Part shown: positions 1-7,023 of the stretch, piece after piece
Position numbering within the stretch: the stretch's first letter is position 1
Layout of the letters: every line of letters starts with the position of its first letter
The notes under the pieces: generated by a model
The model's input: only the letters and a program-made list of their open reading frames with translations
Told to the model about the DNA's origin: nothing
Databases searched by the model: none
Made by a program: the position numbers and the translations under genes
NCBI GenBank assembly: GCA_947454695.1
Contig: CANGMW010000061.1
Coordinates: forward strand, 1 to 10,831
Direction of reading: 5' to 3'
Source: Comamonadaceae bacterium
GTDB lineage: Bacteria > Pseudomonadota > Gammaproteobacteria > Burkholderiales > Burkholderiaceae_C
Length of the DNA stretch: 10,831 bases

Positions 1-1838
1 GGCTCGCCCACCTGCAGTCCGACCTGATTGAACCAGCCACGCCGCAAGGGCTTGACCATGGCGATGCCGTTTTCAATCCGGCTGAAAAATGAACCCCACA
101 GATGGGTCAACGCCATCGGAATCACCGGGGCCGTCACACCCCGGCTTTGCGCACTTTGCAGGAGCTTGAGAACACCGCCTTTGAATGCCTGCAGCTGACC
201 ATCACGGGTAATGCTGCCCTCCGGGAAGATGCACACCAGCTCACCTTCCTCGAGTCGTTGCACCGCCACCGCCATGGCCGCGGCGTACACCTGGGGCGAT
301 TCAGTCTTGGGTGCAATCGGAATGGCTTTGACCAATTGAAACAGCCAACCCAGCACGGGCACTTTGAAAATCTGGTGGTCCATGATGAAATAAATCGGGC
401 GGGGGCTCGCCGCCATGAGCAGCACGGCATCAACATAGCTCACATGGTTGCAAGCCAGAATGGCCGAGCCTTGTGAGGGAATGCGATCTTCATTGAAGAT
501 CTTGAACCTGTAAAGCGTGTGCGAGAGCACCCAGGCCACAAAGCGCAGCAAATACTCGGGTACCAGCAGGAAGATGTAGGTGGCAACGAGCGCATTGGCC
601 ACCGCGGTGAACAGAAAAATCTCAGGGATGGTGCAACCGAGTTTCAGCAACACCCCCGCGATCAGCGCGCTGGCAATCATGAACAAAGCGTTGAGAATAT
701 TGTTGGCCGCGATGATGCGCGCCCGGTGCGTGGCCTGGCTGCGCAGCTGGATCAAGGCGTACATGGGCACGCTGTACAAGCCGGCAAACAGACTCAGCAA
801 GAGCAAATCCGCCATCACCCGCCAGTGGTGGACCTGGCTTAAAAATTCGCCCGCCCCCATCAGGCCCGAGCCTGGCAAACCAGCGCTGGCGAAATACAGG
901 TCAGCTGAAAACAGACTCATGCCGATGGCACCCAAGGGCACCAAGCCAATCTCGACATGGTGACGGCTGAGTTTTTCGCACAACAGCGAGCCGGTGCCGA
1001 TACCGATTGAAAACACCACCAGCAAGAGCGAGGCCACATGCTCGTCGCCATGCAGGACATCTTTCGCAAAACTCGGGAACTGACTCAAAAACATGGCGCC
1101 AAAGAACCACATCCAGCTGATACCCAAAAGCGAGCGAAATACCGAAGCATTGCTGCGGGCCAGGCGCAGGTTTCGCCAAGTCTCAGTCACCGGGTTCCAG
1201 TTGACTTTCAGCTTGGCATCGGTGGCCGGTGTCAGCGGGATCAAGCCGGCGGCCAAGCGCCCCAGCAAGGCAACACCCACACAGGCCACCGCCACCACCG
1301 CATGCCCCACTGCGGGCAGGGCCACCAACAGACCGCCCACCACATTGCCCAGAAGAATGGCCACAAACGTGCCCATCTCCACCATGCCGTTGCCGCCGGT
1401 CAACTCCCGCTCGCTCAAGACCTTGGGGAGGTAGGCAAACTTGACCGGTCCAAACACGGCGGAGTGTGTGCCCATTAAAAAAATACACAGCAAGAGGATG
1501 CCCACCTGGTGGCTGATGAATCCATACGCCGCCACCAACATGATGAGGATCTCGAAATTTTTGACAAACCGGATGGTGCGCGTCATCTCGAATTTGTCGG
1601 CCAGTTGGCCGGCGGTGGCAGAGAACAACAAAAATGGCAGGATGAACAAGGCCCCGATCACCAAACCCGCCATGGCCGGCTCAAGCCAGCTGATCTGCAA
1701 TTGGTAGGTCACCATGACGGTCAGCGCGAACTTGAACAAGTTGTCGTTGGCCGCACCTGAAAACTGCGTCCAGAAAAACGGCGCAAAGCGGCTTTGCTTT
1801 AACAGCGAAAACTGGCTGGACTGGGATGTGTCGCTCAT
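1..1838 (-). CDS. MFS (LplT-like) transporter fused to PlsC-type acyltransferase, 3' end outside window
   Basis: One frame stays open from the ATG at 1838-1836 to the left edge (612 codons plus 2 bases), so the gene is partial at its C terminus. Residues about 15-430 form a hydrophobic multi-pass MFS region. It begins with an NDNLFK motif (about residues 32-37) typical of LplT-like lysophospholipid flippases. From about residue 440 it becomes a PlsC acyltransferase: NHVSYVD (464-470) is the NHx4D catalytic motif, and FPEGSITRDG around E540 matches the substrate-binding block in the FPEG-I-T form seen in Aas proteins. The likely role is inner-membrane import and re-acylation of lysophospholipids. 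Family members often continue into an acyl-ACP/AMP-ligase domain, which would lie left of this window; that part is inference. A GAGAGG ribosome site precedes the ATG by about 6 bases, which supports this start. Confidence 0.9.
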   Translation of the reverse strand, partial: MSDTSQSSQFSLLKQSRFAPFFWTQFSGAANDNLFKFALTVMVTYQLQISWLEPAMAGLVIGALFILPFLLFSATAGQLADKFEMTRTIRFVKNFEILIMLVAAYGFISHQVGILLLCIFLMGTHSAVFGPVKFAYLPKVLSERELTGGNGMVEMGTFVAILLGNVVGGLLVALPAVGHAVVAVACVGVALLGRLAAGLIPLTPATDAKLKVNWNPVTETWRNLRLARSNASVFRSLLGISWMWFFGAMFLSQFPSFAKDVLHGDEHVASLLLVVFSIGIGTGSLLCEKLSRHHVEIGLVPLGAIGMSLFSADLYFASAGLPGSGLMGAGEFLSQVHHWRVMADLLLLSLFAGLYSVPMYALIQLRSQATHRARIIAANNILNALFMIASALIAGVLLKLGCTIPEIFLFTAVANALVATYIFLLVPEYLLRFVAWVLSHTLYRFKIFNEDRIPSQGSAILACNHVSYVDAVLLMAASPRPIYFIMDHQIFKVPVLGWLFQLVKAIPIAPKTESPQVYAAAMAVAVQRLEEGELVCIFPEGSITRDGQLQAFKGGVLKLLQSAQSRGVTAPVIPMALTHLWGSFFSRIENGIAMVKPLRRGWFNQVGLQVGE

Positions 1839-1881
1839 GAATTGCCTCTCGGTCTTGCTCTTTTCTATCGGGCTTGGGCTT

Positions 1882-1908
1882 GCCGGGCAGTGTCAAGCGC
1901 TGCCCGGC
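1882..1908. promoter_or_regulatory. 9-bp inverted repeat enclosing a TTGACA box, upstream of the MFS-acyltransferase gene
   Basis: The arms at 1882-1890 and 1900-1908 are perfect reverse complements (GCCGGGCAG / CTGCCCGGC) around a 9-base loop. On the minus strand the loop contains an exact TTGACA (1896-1891) pointing toward the gene that starts at 1838. A good -10 box at 17 bases is not visible: GATAGA is 21 bases away. It could be an operator over a -35 element or a leader hairpin. There is no T run, so it is not an intrinsic terminator. Confidence 0.35.
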
Positions 1909-1983
1909 CGCCGAAGCTTTATTGTGAACGACCGCGATCAGCGATTAGCCTTCCTGAAACGGTGATGTGTGACGATTGGAACG

Positions 1984-2013
1984 TCATGCCTTGGCACGCC
2001 GGCCTCGGCATGA
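1984..2013 (-). terminator. weak stem-loop after the coiled-coil protein gene
   Basis: The arms TCATGCC (1984-1990) and GGCATGA (2007-2013) flank a 16-base GC-rich loop, just downstream of the stop of the minus-strand gene ending at 2024. No T tract follows on the minus strand, so intrinsic termination is doubtful. It may be a 3' end-protecting hairpin. Confidence 0.25.
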
Positions 2014-2023
2014 GGCGCCTTGC

Positions 2024-2437
2024 TTAATGCATGCGCGCAGCAGCCTGGTTGCGTTGGCTCACCAGGGCCGCTTTCTCCCTGCGGTCATGGCGCAGTTCAG
2101 CGCGGTCTTTGGCAATCTCACGCTTTTCTCCGTTGATCTCCCGCTGTTCGTGTTCCCGGCGCTGCTCTAATCTTTGCGCGGCTTGGGTATCGCCGCGCTT
2201 GATGGCCCGGTCTTCTTTGCGCTGGATCGCATCGCGTTCACGACGCTCTTGCTGGAGTTGGCGCGTGTCCTGATTCAGGTCATGGCGATCCTGGTTGATA
2301 TCGCGCTGTTCCTGACGGATCTGGGCATTGTCCTGCCGCACCATATTGGCAGGCGAGACGTTTTGAGCCCCGGCCGAGAGCCCGAATGCGCAAGCGGAAG
2401 TGGCCAGAAGTGCACTGATCACAAGTTGGTAGTTCAT
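2024..2437 (-). CDS. small exported, highly charged coiled-coil protein (hypothetical)
   Basis: This encodes 137 residues. Residues 1-24 form a clear Sec signal peptide: a hydrophobic core and an AGA-Q cleavage site after A24. The mature protein is almost entirely Gln, Arg, Asp and Glu, with short repeated blocks such as RDINQD, RHDLNQD and RERDAIQ (about 41-75) and a second charged stretch (about 76-122). This predicts a long alpha-helical coiled coil in the periplasm. There is no enzyme motif. A strong AAGGAG ribosome site lies 11 bases before the ATG. It stands alone, with about 160 bases to the photolyase operon upstream and 185 to the acyltransferase gene downstream. Proteins of this composition are common and uncharacterised in betaproteobacteria; a periplasmic chaperone or envelope-stress role is only a guess. 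Confidence 0.8.
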   Translation of the reverse strand: MNYQLVISALLATSACAFGLSAGAQNVSPANMVRQDNAQIRQEQRDINQDRHDLNQDTRQLQQERRERDAIQRKEDRAIKRGDTQAAQRLEQRREHEQREINGEKREIAKDRAELRHDRREKAALVSQRNQAAARMH

Positions 2438-2477
2438 AGCTGAATATCTCCTTCAAAGTTGGCAGTTGATTGCGATG

Positions 2478-2495
2478 AAGCCAATCGCTTGGCTT
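2478..2495. promoter_or_regulatory. 18-bp palindrome upstream of the coiled-coil protein gene
   Basis: AAGCCAA (2478-2484) and TTGGCTT (2489-2495) are perfect reverse complements with a 4-base spacer. The site lies 41-58 bases upstream of the ATG at 2437, a position suited to an operator or a 5'-leader hairpin. No matching factor was recognised. Confidence 0.35.
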
Positions 2496-2596
2496 GTTCA
2501 CTTCAACTGTGGGTTGGAGATGGGCGCCGTCAAAAGGTTGCCCGGCATTTGTAACTACGTGTCACTACCTTGCCTAAGCACAAGCATCCAGACAGT

Positions 2597-3823
2597 TCAG
2601 GCTGCGATGCGGCTGAGCCGCCACCATTTGGCGAAACTGCCGCAATACGTCTCGACCGGCTCGAACAAAACGGGCTCGCTCAAAGTGTGCAGCGTGGGAG
2701 ACGCTTGCCCCGTGGGTTGCGGCTGCTTCGCTTGCAGATGTGCGCGCACCTGTTGCAGCGCCTGATCGACATGCGGCTCAGGTAGCCAGCTGACCGAGCG
2801 CGCGCCTTGCAAAGCCTGCGCAATTTTCTGCGCACTGCCCCACCAGAGATTTGGCGTGCGCGACAGCAGCCCCTCGGTCACAAAACGCCAACGCCGTTCG
2901 CTCCACGCCATCGGCGTATGGCTTTCTTCAAATCCTGCGCCGATCAACAACACTTGCGGATTGGCCGCTTCGGCGTGCGTGACGTGTGGCGCCGCACCCA
3001 AAGACCACGGGTGCAGCAAGACCACATCGCGCCCGGCAGCCCAACGGGCATCGGGCGCGGACCACCTTTCATCCGGTGGGGTGGACATCCACGGTGGCTG
3101 CATCAATGCGCTGGGCACACGCGCCTGAACACGGCCATCGACTGCCGCGCGGGGACTCCGGGCCAACTCGTCCAGCGCTTCGTAGCTGGTGTCGATCACC
3201 GTGCCCGGGCTGCGCCATTGCGCGGGTGCGAACTTGGCCACGTTCTCGGCGTTGAACAAGTAGGGCTTGGTGCTGCCGGTGCCGGCCACCCACTGCCAGC
3301 TCAGGTGGTTGCTGGCCAGATCACCATCGAGCAAGTGCGCGAGCATCCATTGCGCCCCCACCAGCCAATGCACTTTGCGCAAGTGCACCAGGTAGCTGGC
3401 CAGCCACATGCGGGCATGGTTGTGCAGGTAGCCGCTGGCATACAGCTCGCTCACCGCCAGGTCGATGGCCGCTACGCCGGTGCGTGCCTGCACCACATCG
3501 AGCGGCATGTCCGCGCGGTAGGCCTCGTCGGGCAACACGCCGGCGTGAATAGACTGGTGAATGCCCTCGCCCAGGTGCGACCACACATGCCGGTAGTAGG
3601 CGCGCCAGCCCAACTCAAATACCAGTTTGTGCCGGGCGTCCAGCCCAAAGCGCGCGTGCACATCGTCGTACACCTCGCGCAGGCTCAGCAGCCCGTGCGT
3701 GATGTAGGGCGAGAGCCGGGTCACCGCGCCATCGAGCGCGTTGCGGGTCTGCGCATAGTCCTGCGGGCGCACCAAAGCCAGCTGCGCCCGCGCGGCCTGC
3801 ACGTGGGGTTCAAAGCTGGGCAT
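2597..3823 (-). CDS. photolyase-related protein: FAD-binding domain first, Rossmann-like region second
   Basis: This encodes 408 residues from the ATG at 3823. Residues about 20-200 match the photolyase/cryptochrome FAD domain: TRLSPYITHG (35-44, cofactor-phosphate loop), ELGWRAYYRHVW (70-81), LHNHARMW (133-140), DGD-A-N (166-172) and WQW-AGTG (176-183). The usual N-terminal Rossmann domain is absent. Instead, residues about 264-402 show features of such a domain: strand VVLLHPWSLG, strand VLLIGAGF, helix RRWRFVTEGLL, and a closing SFAKWWR that resembles the F-x-x-FW linker before the FAD domain in normal photolyases. Whether it repairs DNA or senses light is unknown. The start overlaps the 3' end of the upstream Fe-S photolyase by 14 bases, suggesting translational coupling. 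In-frame ATGs at 3856 and 3874 are alternatives, but the family-like sequence begins at 3823. Confidence 0.82.
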   Translation of the reverse strand: MPSFEPHVQAARAQLALVRPQDYAQTRNALDGAVTRLSPYITHGLLSLREVYDDVHARFGLDARHKLVFELGWRAYYRHVWSHLGEGIHQSIHAGVLPDEAYRADMPLDVVQARTGVAAIDLAVSELYASGYLHNHARMWLASYLVHLRKVHWLVGAQWMLAHLLDGDLASNHLSWQWVAGTGSTKPYLFNAENVAKFAPAQWRSPGTVIDTSYEALDELARSPRAAVDGRVQARVPSALMQPPWMSTPPDERWSAPDARWAAGRDVVLLHPWSLGAAPHVTHAEAANPQVLLIGAGFEESHTPMAWSERRWRFVTEGLLSRTPNLWWGSAQKIAQALQGARSVSWLPEPHVDQALQQVRAHLQAKQPQPTGQASPTLHTLSEPVLFEPVETYCGSFAKWWRLSRIAA

Positions 3824-5414
3824 CGCGATGCGCCTGGGCTTGGGCGGCGATGGCATCGCGCGCCGGGGCTTCAAGCCGCGCCAGGTTCTTGAGTTGCATG
3901 GCCATGCGCGGGTTCTTTTTCAGCAGGACCTCATGGCGCATTAAAAAGTCCCAGTACAGCGTGGTGAACGGGCAGGCCTTGTCCCCGGTGGACAGCGCCG
4001 GATCGTACTGGCAACCCTTGCAATGGTTGCTCATGCGCTGAATGTATTTGCCGCTGGCCACATACGGTTTGCTGGCCATCAAGCCACCATCACCAAACTG
4101 CCCCATGCCCAGCGTGTTGGGCAGCTCCACCCACTCCACCGCATCCACATAAACACCCAGGTACCAGGCATGCACCGCCTGCGGTTTGACGCCCAGCAAC
4201 AAGGCATACAGCCCCGTGACCATCAGGCGCTGGATGTGGTGGGCATAGCCGAGTTCCAGTGTTTGCGTGATCGCGTCTTTCAAGCAGGCCATCTCGGTCT
4301 GGCCACTCCAGTACCAAGCGGGTAAATCTGCCTGGGCGTTCAACGCATTCAGCGACAGGTAGTCCGGCATCTGTGTCCAGTAAATGCCGCGCACATATTC
4401 ACGCCAACCCAGAATCTGCCGCACAAACCCTTCCACCGCCGCCAGGGGCGCTTGGCCCGCGTGGTACGCGTCCACCGCGGCTTGCACCACCTCACGCGGG
4501 TTCAGGAGCTTGAGGTTGAGCGCGCAGCTCAGGTGCGAGTGGTAGAGCCAGGCTTCGCCGGCCCACATGGCGTCTTCGTACTGGCCGAACAGCGGCAGGC
4601 GTTGCGCGGTAAAGGCCTGCAGTGCGAGCAAAGCCTGTTCACGCGTCACCGGCCAGCCAAAGCTGTCCAGCTTGCCGGGGTGGCTGGCAAAGCGCGTGTT
4701 GACCAGCGCAATGACTTCTTGCGTGATCGCATCGGGTGCAAAGCGGCTGGGCGGCGGCACGTTTTGCGGGCCGGTTTTGCCAAAGGACTCGCGGTTGTCG
4801 GCATCAAAATTCCATTGCCCGCCCACCGGCTCTTTGCCCTCCATCAAAATGCCATGCTTTTGCCGCAGCGCGCGGTACCAGTACTCCAGGCGCAGTTGTT
4901 TGCGCCCCTCTGCATACGCAGCGAATTCGCGCACGGCGCTGAAAAAATGCGTGTCATCGCGCAGGTCCAAGGCGAGGTCATGCTGCTTGGCAACAGTGCG
5001 CAAGCTTTGCAGCACCCGCCAGTCGCCCGGCGCGGTGAGCACCAGTGCAGCGGGTTGCAGTTGGGTAATGGCCTGGCTGAGCGCCTGCGCCAGCGTGCCC
5101 GGGTTGCCTGGGTTGTCCGGGTTGGCCGGGGTGTCCTGCGCCGCCAGCCGCGTGTAGACCAGCGGCAGACCTCGCGCGATCAAGTCCTGTGCAAAGTGCC
5201 GCATGGCGCTCAAAAAAATCGCGATGCGCTGCTTGGCCGACCAAACATGGGTGGACTCTTCAGCCACCTCGGCCATCCAGACCACGTCTTGTGCTGCATC
5301 AAAGCCATCCAAGGCGCAGGACTGTGCGTCGAGCTGATCGCCCAGGACCAGCACCAGATGGCGAACCTGGCGCGGCAATGCCACGGGCACGGTCACGGGT
5401 ACGGGTTCAGCCAT
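3810..5414 (-). CDS. phrB: Fe-S bacterial cryptochrome/photolyase, PhrB/CryB type
   Basis: This encodes 534 residues of the FeS-BCP class, which uses FAD, a [4Fe-4S] cluster and a lumazine antenna; Agrobacterium PhrB is a (6-4) photolyase. Residues 19-30 (HLVLVLGDQLDA) open the N-terminal Rossmann domain. PVGGQWNFD-DNRE (196-209), EGFVRQILGWREYVRGIYW (328-346) and ELPNTLGMGQFGDGG (430-444) are family signatures. C377, C465, C468 and C481 have the same 88/3/13 spacing as the four cluster cysteines of Agrobacterium PhrB as I recall them. The AHHIQR motif (391-396) supplies the His pair linked to (6-4) repair. An in-frame TGA lies three codons upstream (5423-5421), fixing the start at or after 5414. 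No clear ribosome site is seen. The gene lies 81 bases downstream of the DUF3429 gene, probably in the same operon, and overlaps the next photolyase-like gene. Confidence 0.95.
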   Translation of the reverse strand: MAEPVPVTVPVALPRQVRHLVLVLGDQLDAQSCALDGFDAAQDVVWMAEVAEESTHVWSAKQRIAIFLSAMRHFAQDLIARGLPLVYTRLAAQDTPANPDNPGNPGTLAQALSQAITQLQPAALVLTAPGDWRVLQSLRTVAKQHDLALDLRDDTHFFSAVREFAAYAEGRKQLRLEYWYRALRQKHGILMEGKEPVGGQWNFDADNRESFGKTGPQNVPPPSRFAPDAITQEVIALVNTRFASHPGKLDSFGWPVTREQALLALQAFTAQRLPLFGQYEDAMWAGEAWLYHSHLSCALNLKLLNPREVVQAAVDAYHAGQAPLAAVEGFVRQILGWREYVRGIYWTQMPDYLSLNALNAQADLPAWYWSGQTEMACLKDAITQTLELGYAHHIQRLMVTGLYALLLGVKPQAVHAWYLGVYVDAVEWVELPNTLGMGQFGDGGLMASKPYVASGKYIQRMSNHCKGCQYDPALSTGDKACPFTTLYWDFLMRHEVLLKKNPRMAMQLKNLARLEAPARDAIAAQAQAHRDAQL

Positions 5415-5421
5415 GGGGTAT

Positions 5422-5469
5422 CAACTTGACGTGCGACTTGGCGGGCGACTTGGCGTACGACTTGGCGGG
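5422..5469. repeat. four tandem 12-bp units between the DUF3429 and photolyase genes
   Basis: Three consecutive units, CGACTTGGCGGG (5434-5445), CGACTTGGCGTA (5446-5457) and CGACTTGGCGGG (5458-5469), adjoin a degenerate fourth at 5422-5433 (9 of 12 bases match). They occupy most of the gap just upstream of the photolyase start. The unit length is a multiple of three and reads as an A-K-S-x repeat in one minus frame, but an in-frame stop separates that frame from either gene product. Confidence 0.8.
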
Positions 5470-5495
5470 CGTAGGGGCTTGAGCGCTTGGCGCCC

Positions 5496-5948
5496 TCACA
5501 GACATACCAGCCCCGCCGCGCCCAGAGCACAACTGGCGCTGGCCACAAGCGTTAAGGCCAGGCGCATGGGCAGCCAGGTTTGCGCCTGAAACCGGGGATA
5601 CATCAAGCGGTCCACCGCAAAGCACGTCCAGAGCAAGGCCGTGATGAGCAACAGCGCCAGCACCGGGTCCAACATCAAGGCCAGCCACGCCATCAAACTG
5701 GGCAACACGCCCCAGCCCAGCAACGCCGCCGATTGGCCGGACGCATCGCGCATGACCAAACCCCAATGAATGGCGCCCAGAAAACTGGCAATGACCGCCC
5801 CATAAGACGCCAGAGCAAAACCAGCGGCAAGCCGGTGCTCTGGGTCGGCCACCCAGGTGCCGATGGCCAGGACAACAAAGGGGAGCAGGCCTGCGTAGCC
5901 GAGGCGGTGTGCCCAAGGGGGTGGCGATCCGGCTTGCGCTTGGGTCAT
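5496..5948 (-). CDS. DUF3429 family inner-membrane protein
   Basis: This encodes 150 residues from the ATG at 5948. After a short N terminus (PPPWAHRLGYAGLLPF) there are about four to five hydrophobic segments: about residues 15-32, 37-57, 70-105 (two closely spaced) and 125-148. The motifs YGAVIASFLGAIHWG (about 48-62) and WGVLPSLMAWLAL are characteristic of the uncharacterised DUF3429 family. The start is fixed by an AGAGGAC ribosome site 7 bases upstream and by a 4-base ATGA overlap with the preceding small gene. A longer in-frame extension to 6104 exists, but its sequence is just the other gene read in a different frame. Function is unknown. Its place directly before a photolyase pair suggests a role tied to light or DNA-damage response, by association only. 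Confidence 0.88.
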   Translation of the reverse strand: MTQAQAGSPPPWAHRLGYAGLLPFVVLAIGTWVADPEHRLAAGFALASYGAVIASFLGAIHWGLVMRDASGQSAALLGWGVLPSLMAWLALMLDPVLALLLITALLWTCFAVDRLMYPRFQAQTWLPMRLALTLVASASCALGAAGLVCL

Positions 5949-6121
5949 TTCGAGTCCTCTGTTTGCTGGGGGTGGCTCAAGCCGGGAGTGGCTTGGGATT
6001 GAACATGGTCGGGCGCTGGTCGGCACATGCTCTGCCCGTCCCACTGCTGGCCGCACCAGCAACGCCCTTGGGCATCCACAATGCAGGTTCCTGTTCCACA
6101 GCAACGCTCATCTTCAACCAT
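5945..6121 (-). CDS. 58-aa cysteine-rich small protein (hypothetical)
   Basis: The ATG is at 6121, with an AAAAGG ribosome site 7 bases upstream. The stop codon overlaps the DUF3429 start as ATGA, a classic translational-coupling arrangement. The protein has six cysteines in its first 33 residues (C7, C8, C13, C21, C23, C33) within motifs CCGTGTC, CWCGQQWDG and MC, followed by a disordered Gln/Pro/Ser-rich tail. The pattern suggests binding of a metal or Fe-S cluster, or a disulfide knot; no family was recognised with confidence and there is no signal peptide. An in-frame ATG at 6208 would add 29 residues, but these lack cysteines in a pattern and contain no ribosome-site support. As first gene of the operon it lies nearest the promoter region at 6122-6285. 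Confidence 0.75.
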   Translation of the reverse strand: MVEDERCCGTGTCIVDAQGRCWCGQQWDGQSMCRPAPDHVQSQATPGLSHPQQTEDSK

Positions 6122-6142
6122 CGGCAAACCTTTTGAGTTGTA

Positions 6143-6164
6143 GGTAAATCGCAAGCAATTTACC
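6143..6164. promoter_or_regulatory. 22-bp dyad in the divergent promoter region
   Basis: GGTAAAT (6143-6149) and ATTTACC (6158-6164) are perfect inverted arms around CGCAAGCA. The dyad lies 22-43 bases upstream of the small cysteine-rich gene and about 120 bases upstream of the divergent methyltransferase gene. Its size and position suit a dimeric regulator controlling the photolyase operon, the methyltransferase cassette, or both. The factor is not identified. Confidence 0.4.
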
Positions 6165-6285
6165 GCAAAGCGCAATGACCCGTGGGTGAACCGGTCAAAG
6201 GTGCACAAAAATCCTGTGCCAAAATCTTTGAAGTGCGTGACTCAGAACACTGCCATCACTACCGCCTCCATCGAAGGGGCCTGCC

Positions 6286-7005
6286 ATGTTGAATTTTCTG
6301 CAAAACATACTTTTCGAATATTTCTCAAACAAAGAAATGTCGACCATCGTTCAGATAGGCGCCAACGATGGCCGCATCAACGATCCCATTTACGAAGCCA
6401 TAAAAAAATTCCAGAATAAAACACGCATTCTTCTCATCGAACCACAAGCAAACGTCATTGAGTATTTAAAAGAGAACTACGCGACTCATCCCTGCGCTGC
6501 CATTTGCTGCGCAGCAATTGGCCCCCATCGCAACTTAACCCTGTACAGACTAAAGCCGGCGCTTTACGAATCATTTACCCGGAAATATTTAAAAGACAGT
6601 CCGACCTACCGGGTGCCCACTGGCTTTACCTCCGCCATCAAGCAGCATGTCCACAACCACATCATCGGCAACTTACCTGCAGACGTAAAAATCGAAGACG
6701 CCATTGAAGAAATGACAGTTCCTTGTCATCAACTCATCCAGATCATTCGCCAGCTTGGGTGGGAAGCCAAAGGAATTGATTTTTTGCAGATAGACAGCGA
6801 AGGCATGGACGATTTCATAATTAAATCTTCCAACATCGAACTACTCAAACCCACCTTGATAAATTTCGAACACCGCCATCTGCCTGCCAATCGTCTGAAG
6901 TCTCTCTTCCAATACCTCAATTCATTAGGGTACAGAACTCACGCCTGGAACAGCGATGACACTTTAGCGGTTCTGAACGGGTATAAATCTCATTTTTTTA
7001 AATGA
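6286..7005 (+). CDS. FkbM-family SAM-dependent methyltransferase
   Basis: This encodes 239 residues. VQIGANDG (22-29) is the glycine-rich SAM-binding motif I, LLIEPQ (49-54) carries the acidic residue that contacts the ribose, and IDFLQIDSEGMD (164-175) is the conserved FkbM block. FkbM enzymes O-methylate sugars or polyketides and commonly sit beside glycosyltransferases in glycan loci. The length is normal for the family. A GAAGGGG ribosome site precedes the ATG by about 7 bases. Codon use is rich in AAA, ATT and TTT, clearly unlike the GC-rich genes on either side, which suggests recent transfer. The glycosyltransferase gene begins 18 bases downstream, so the two are probably co-transcribed. 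The exact substrate cannot be read from sequence. Confidence 0.9.
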   Translation: MLNFLQNILFEYFSNKEMSTIVQIGANDGRINDPIYEAIKKFQNKTRILLIEPQANVIEYLKENYATHPCAAICCAAIGPHRNLTLYRLKPALYESFTRKYLKDSPTYRVPTGFTSAIKQHVHNHIIGNLPADVKIEDAIEEMTVPCHQLIQIIRQLGWEAKGIDFLQIDSEGMDDFIIKSSNIELLKPTLINFEHRHLPANRLKSLFQYLNSLGYRTHAWNSDDTLAVLNGYKSHFFK

Positions 7006-7023
7006 TGCTTCAATAAAAACAAC

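Noticed and set aside
2807..3892. 361-codon plus-strand open frame opposite the photolyase-like gene
   Set aside because: It is antisense to a gene with clear family motifs, has a His/Arg/Gly-rich random composition, and is typical of shadow frames in GC-rich DNA.
4452..5429. 325-codon plus-strand open frame opposite the Fe-S photolyase
   Set aside because: Same reason: antisense shadow of a well-supported gene with no domain of its own.
5407..5916. Minus-strand frame ending in A-K-S-x repeats
   Set aside because: It overlaps the DUF3429 gene in another frame, and its repeat is explained by the 12-bp DNA repeats; no family features.
6201..6226. Imperfect direct repeat GTGCACAAAAATC / GTGCCAAAATC upstream of the methyltransferase gene
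   Set aside because: Short and imperfect, in a low-complexity A-rich setting; not distinguishable from chance.
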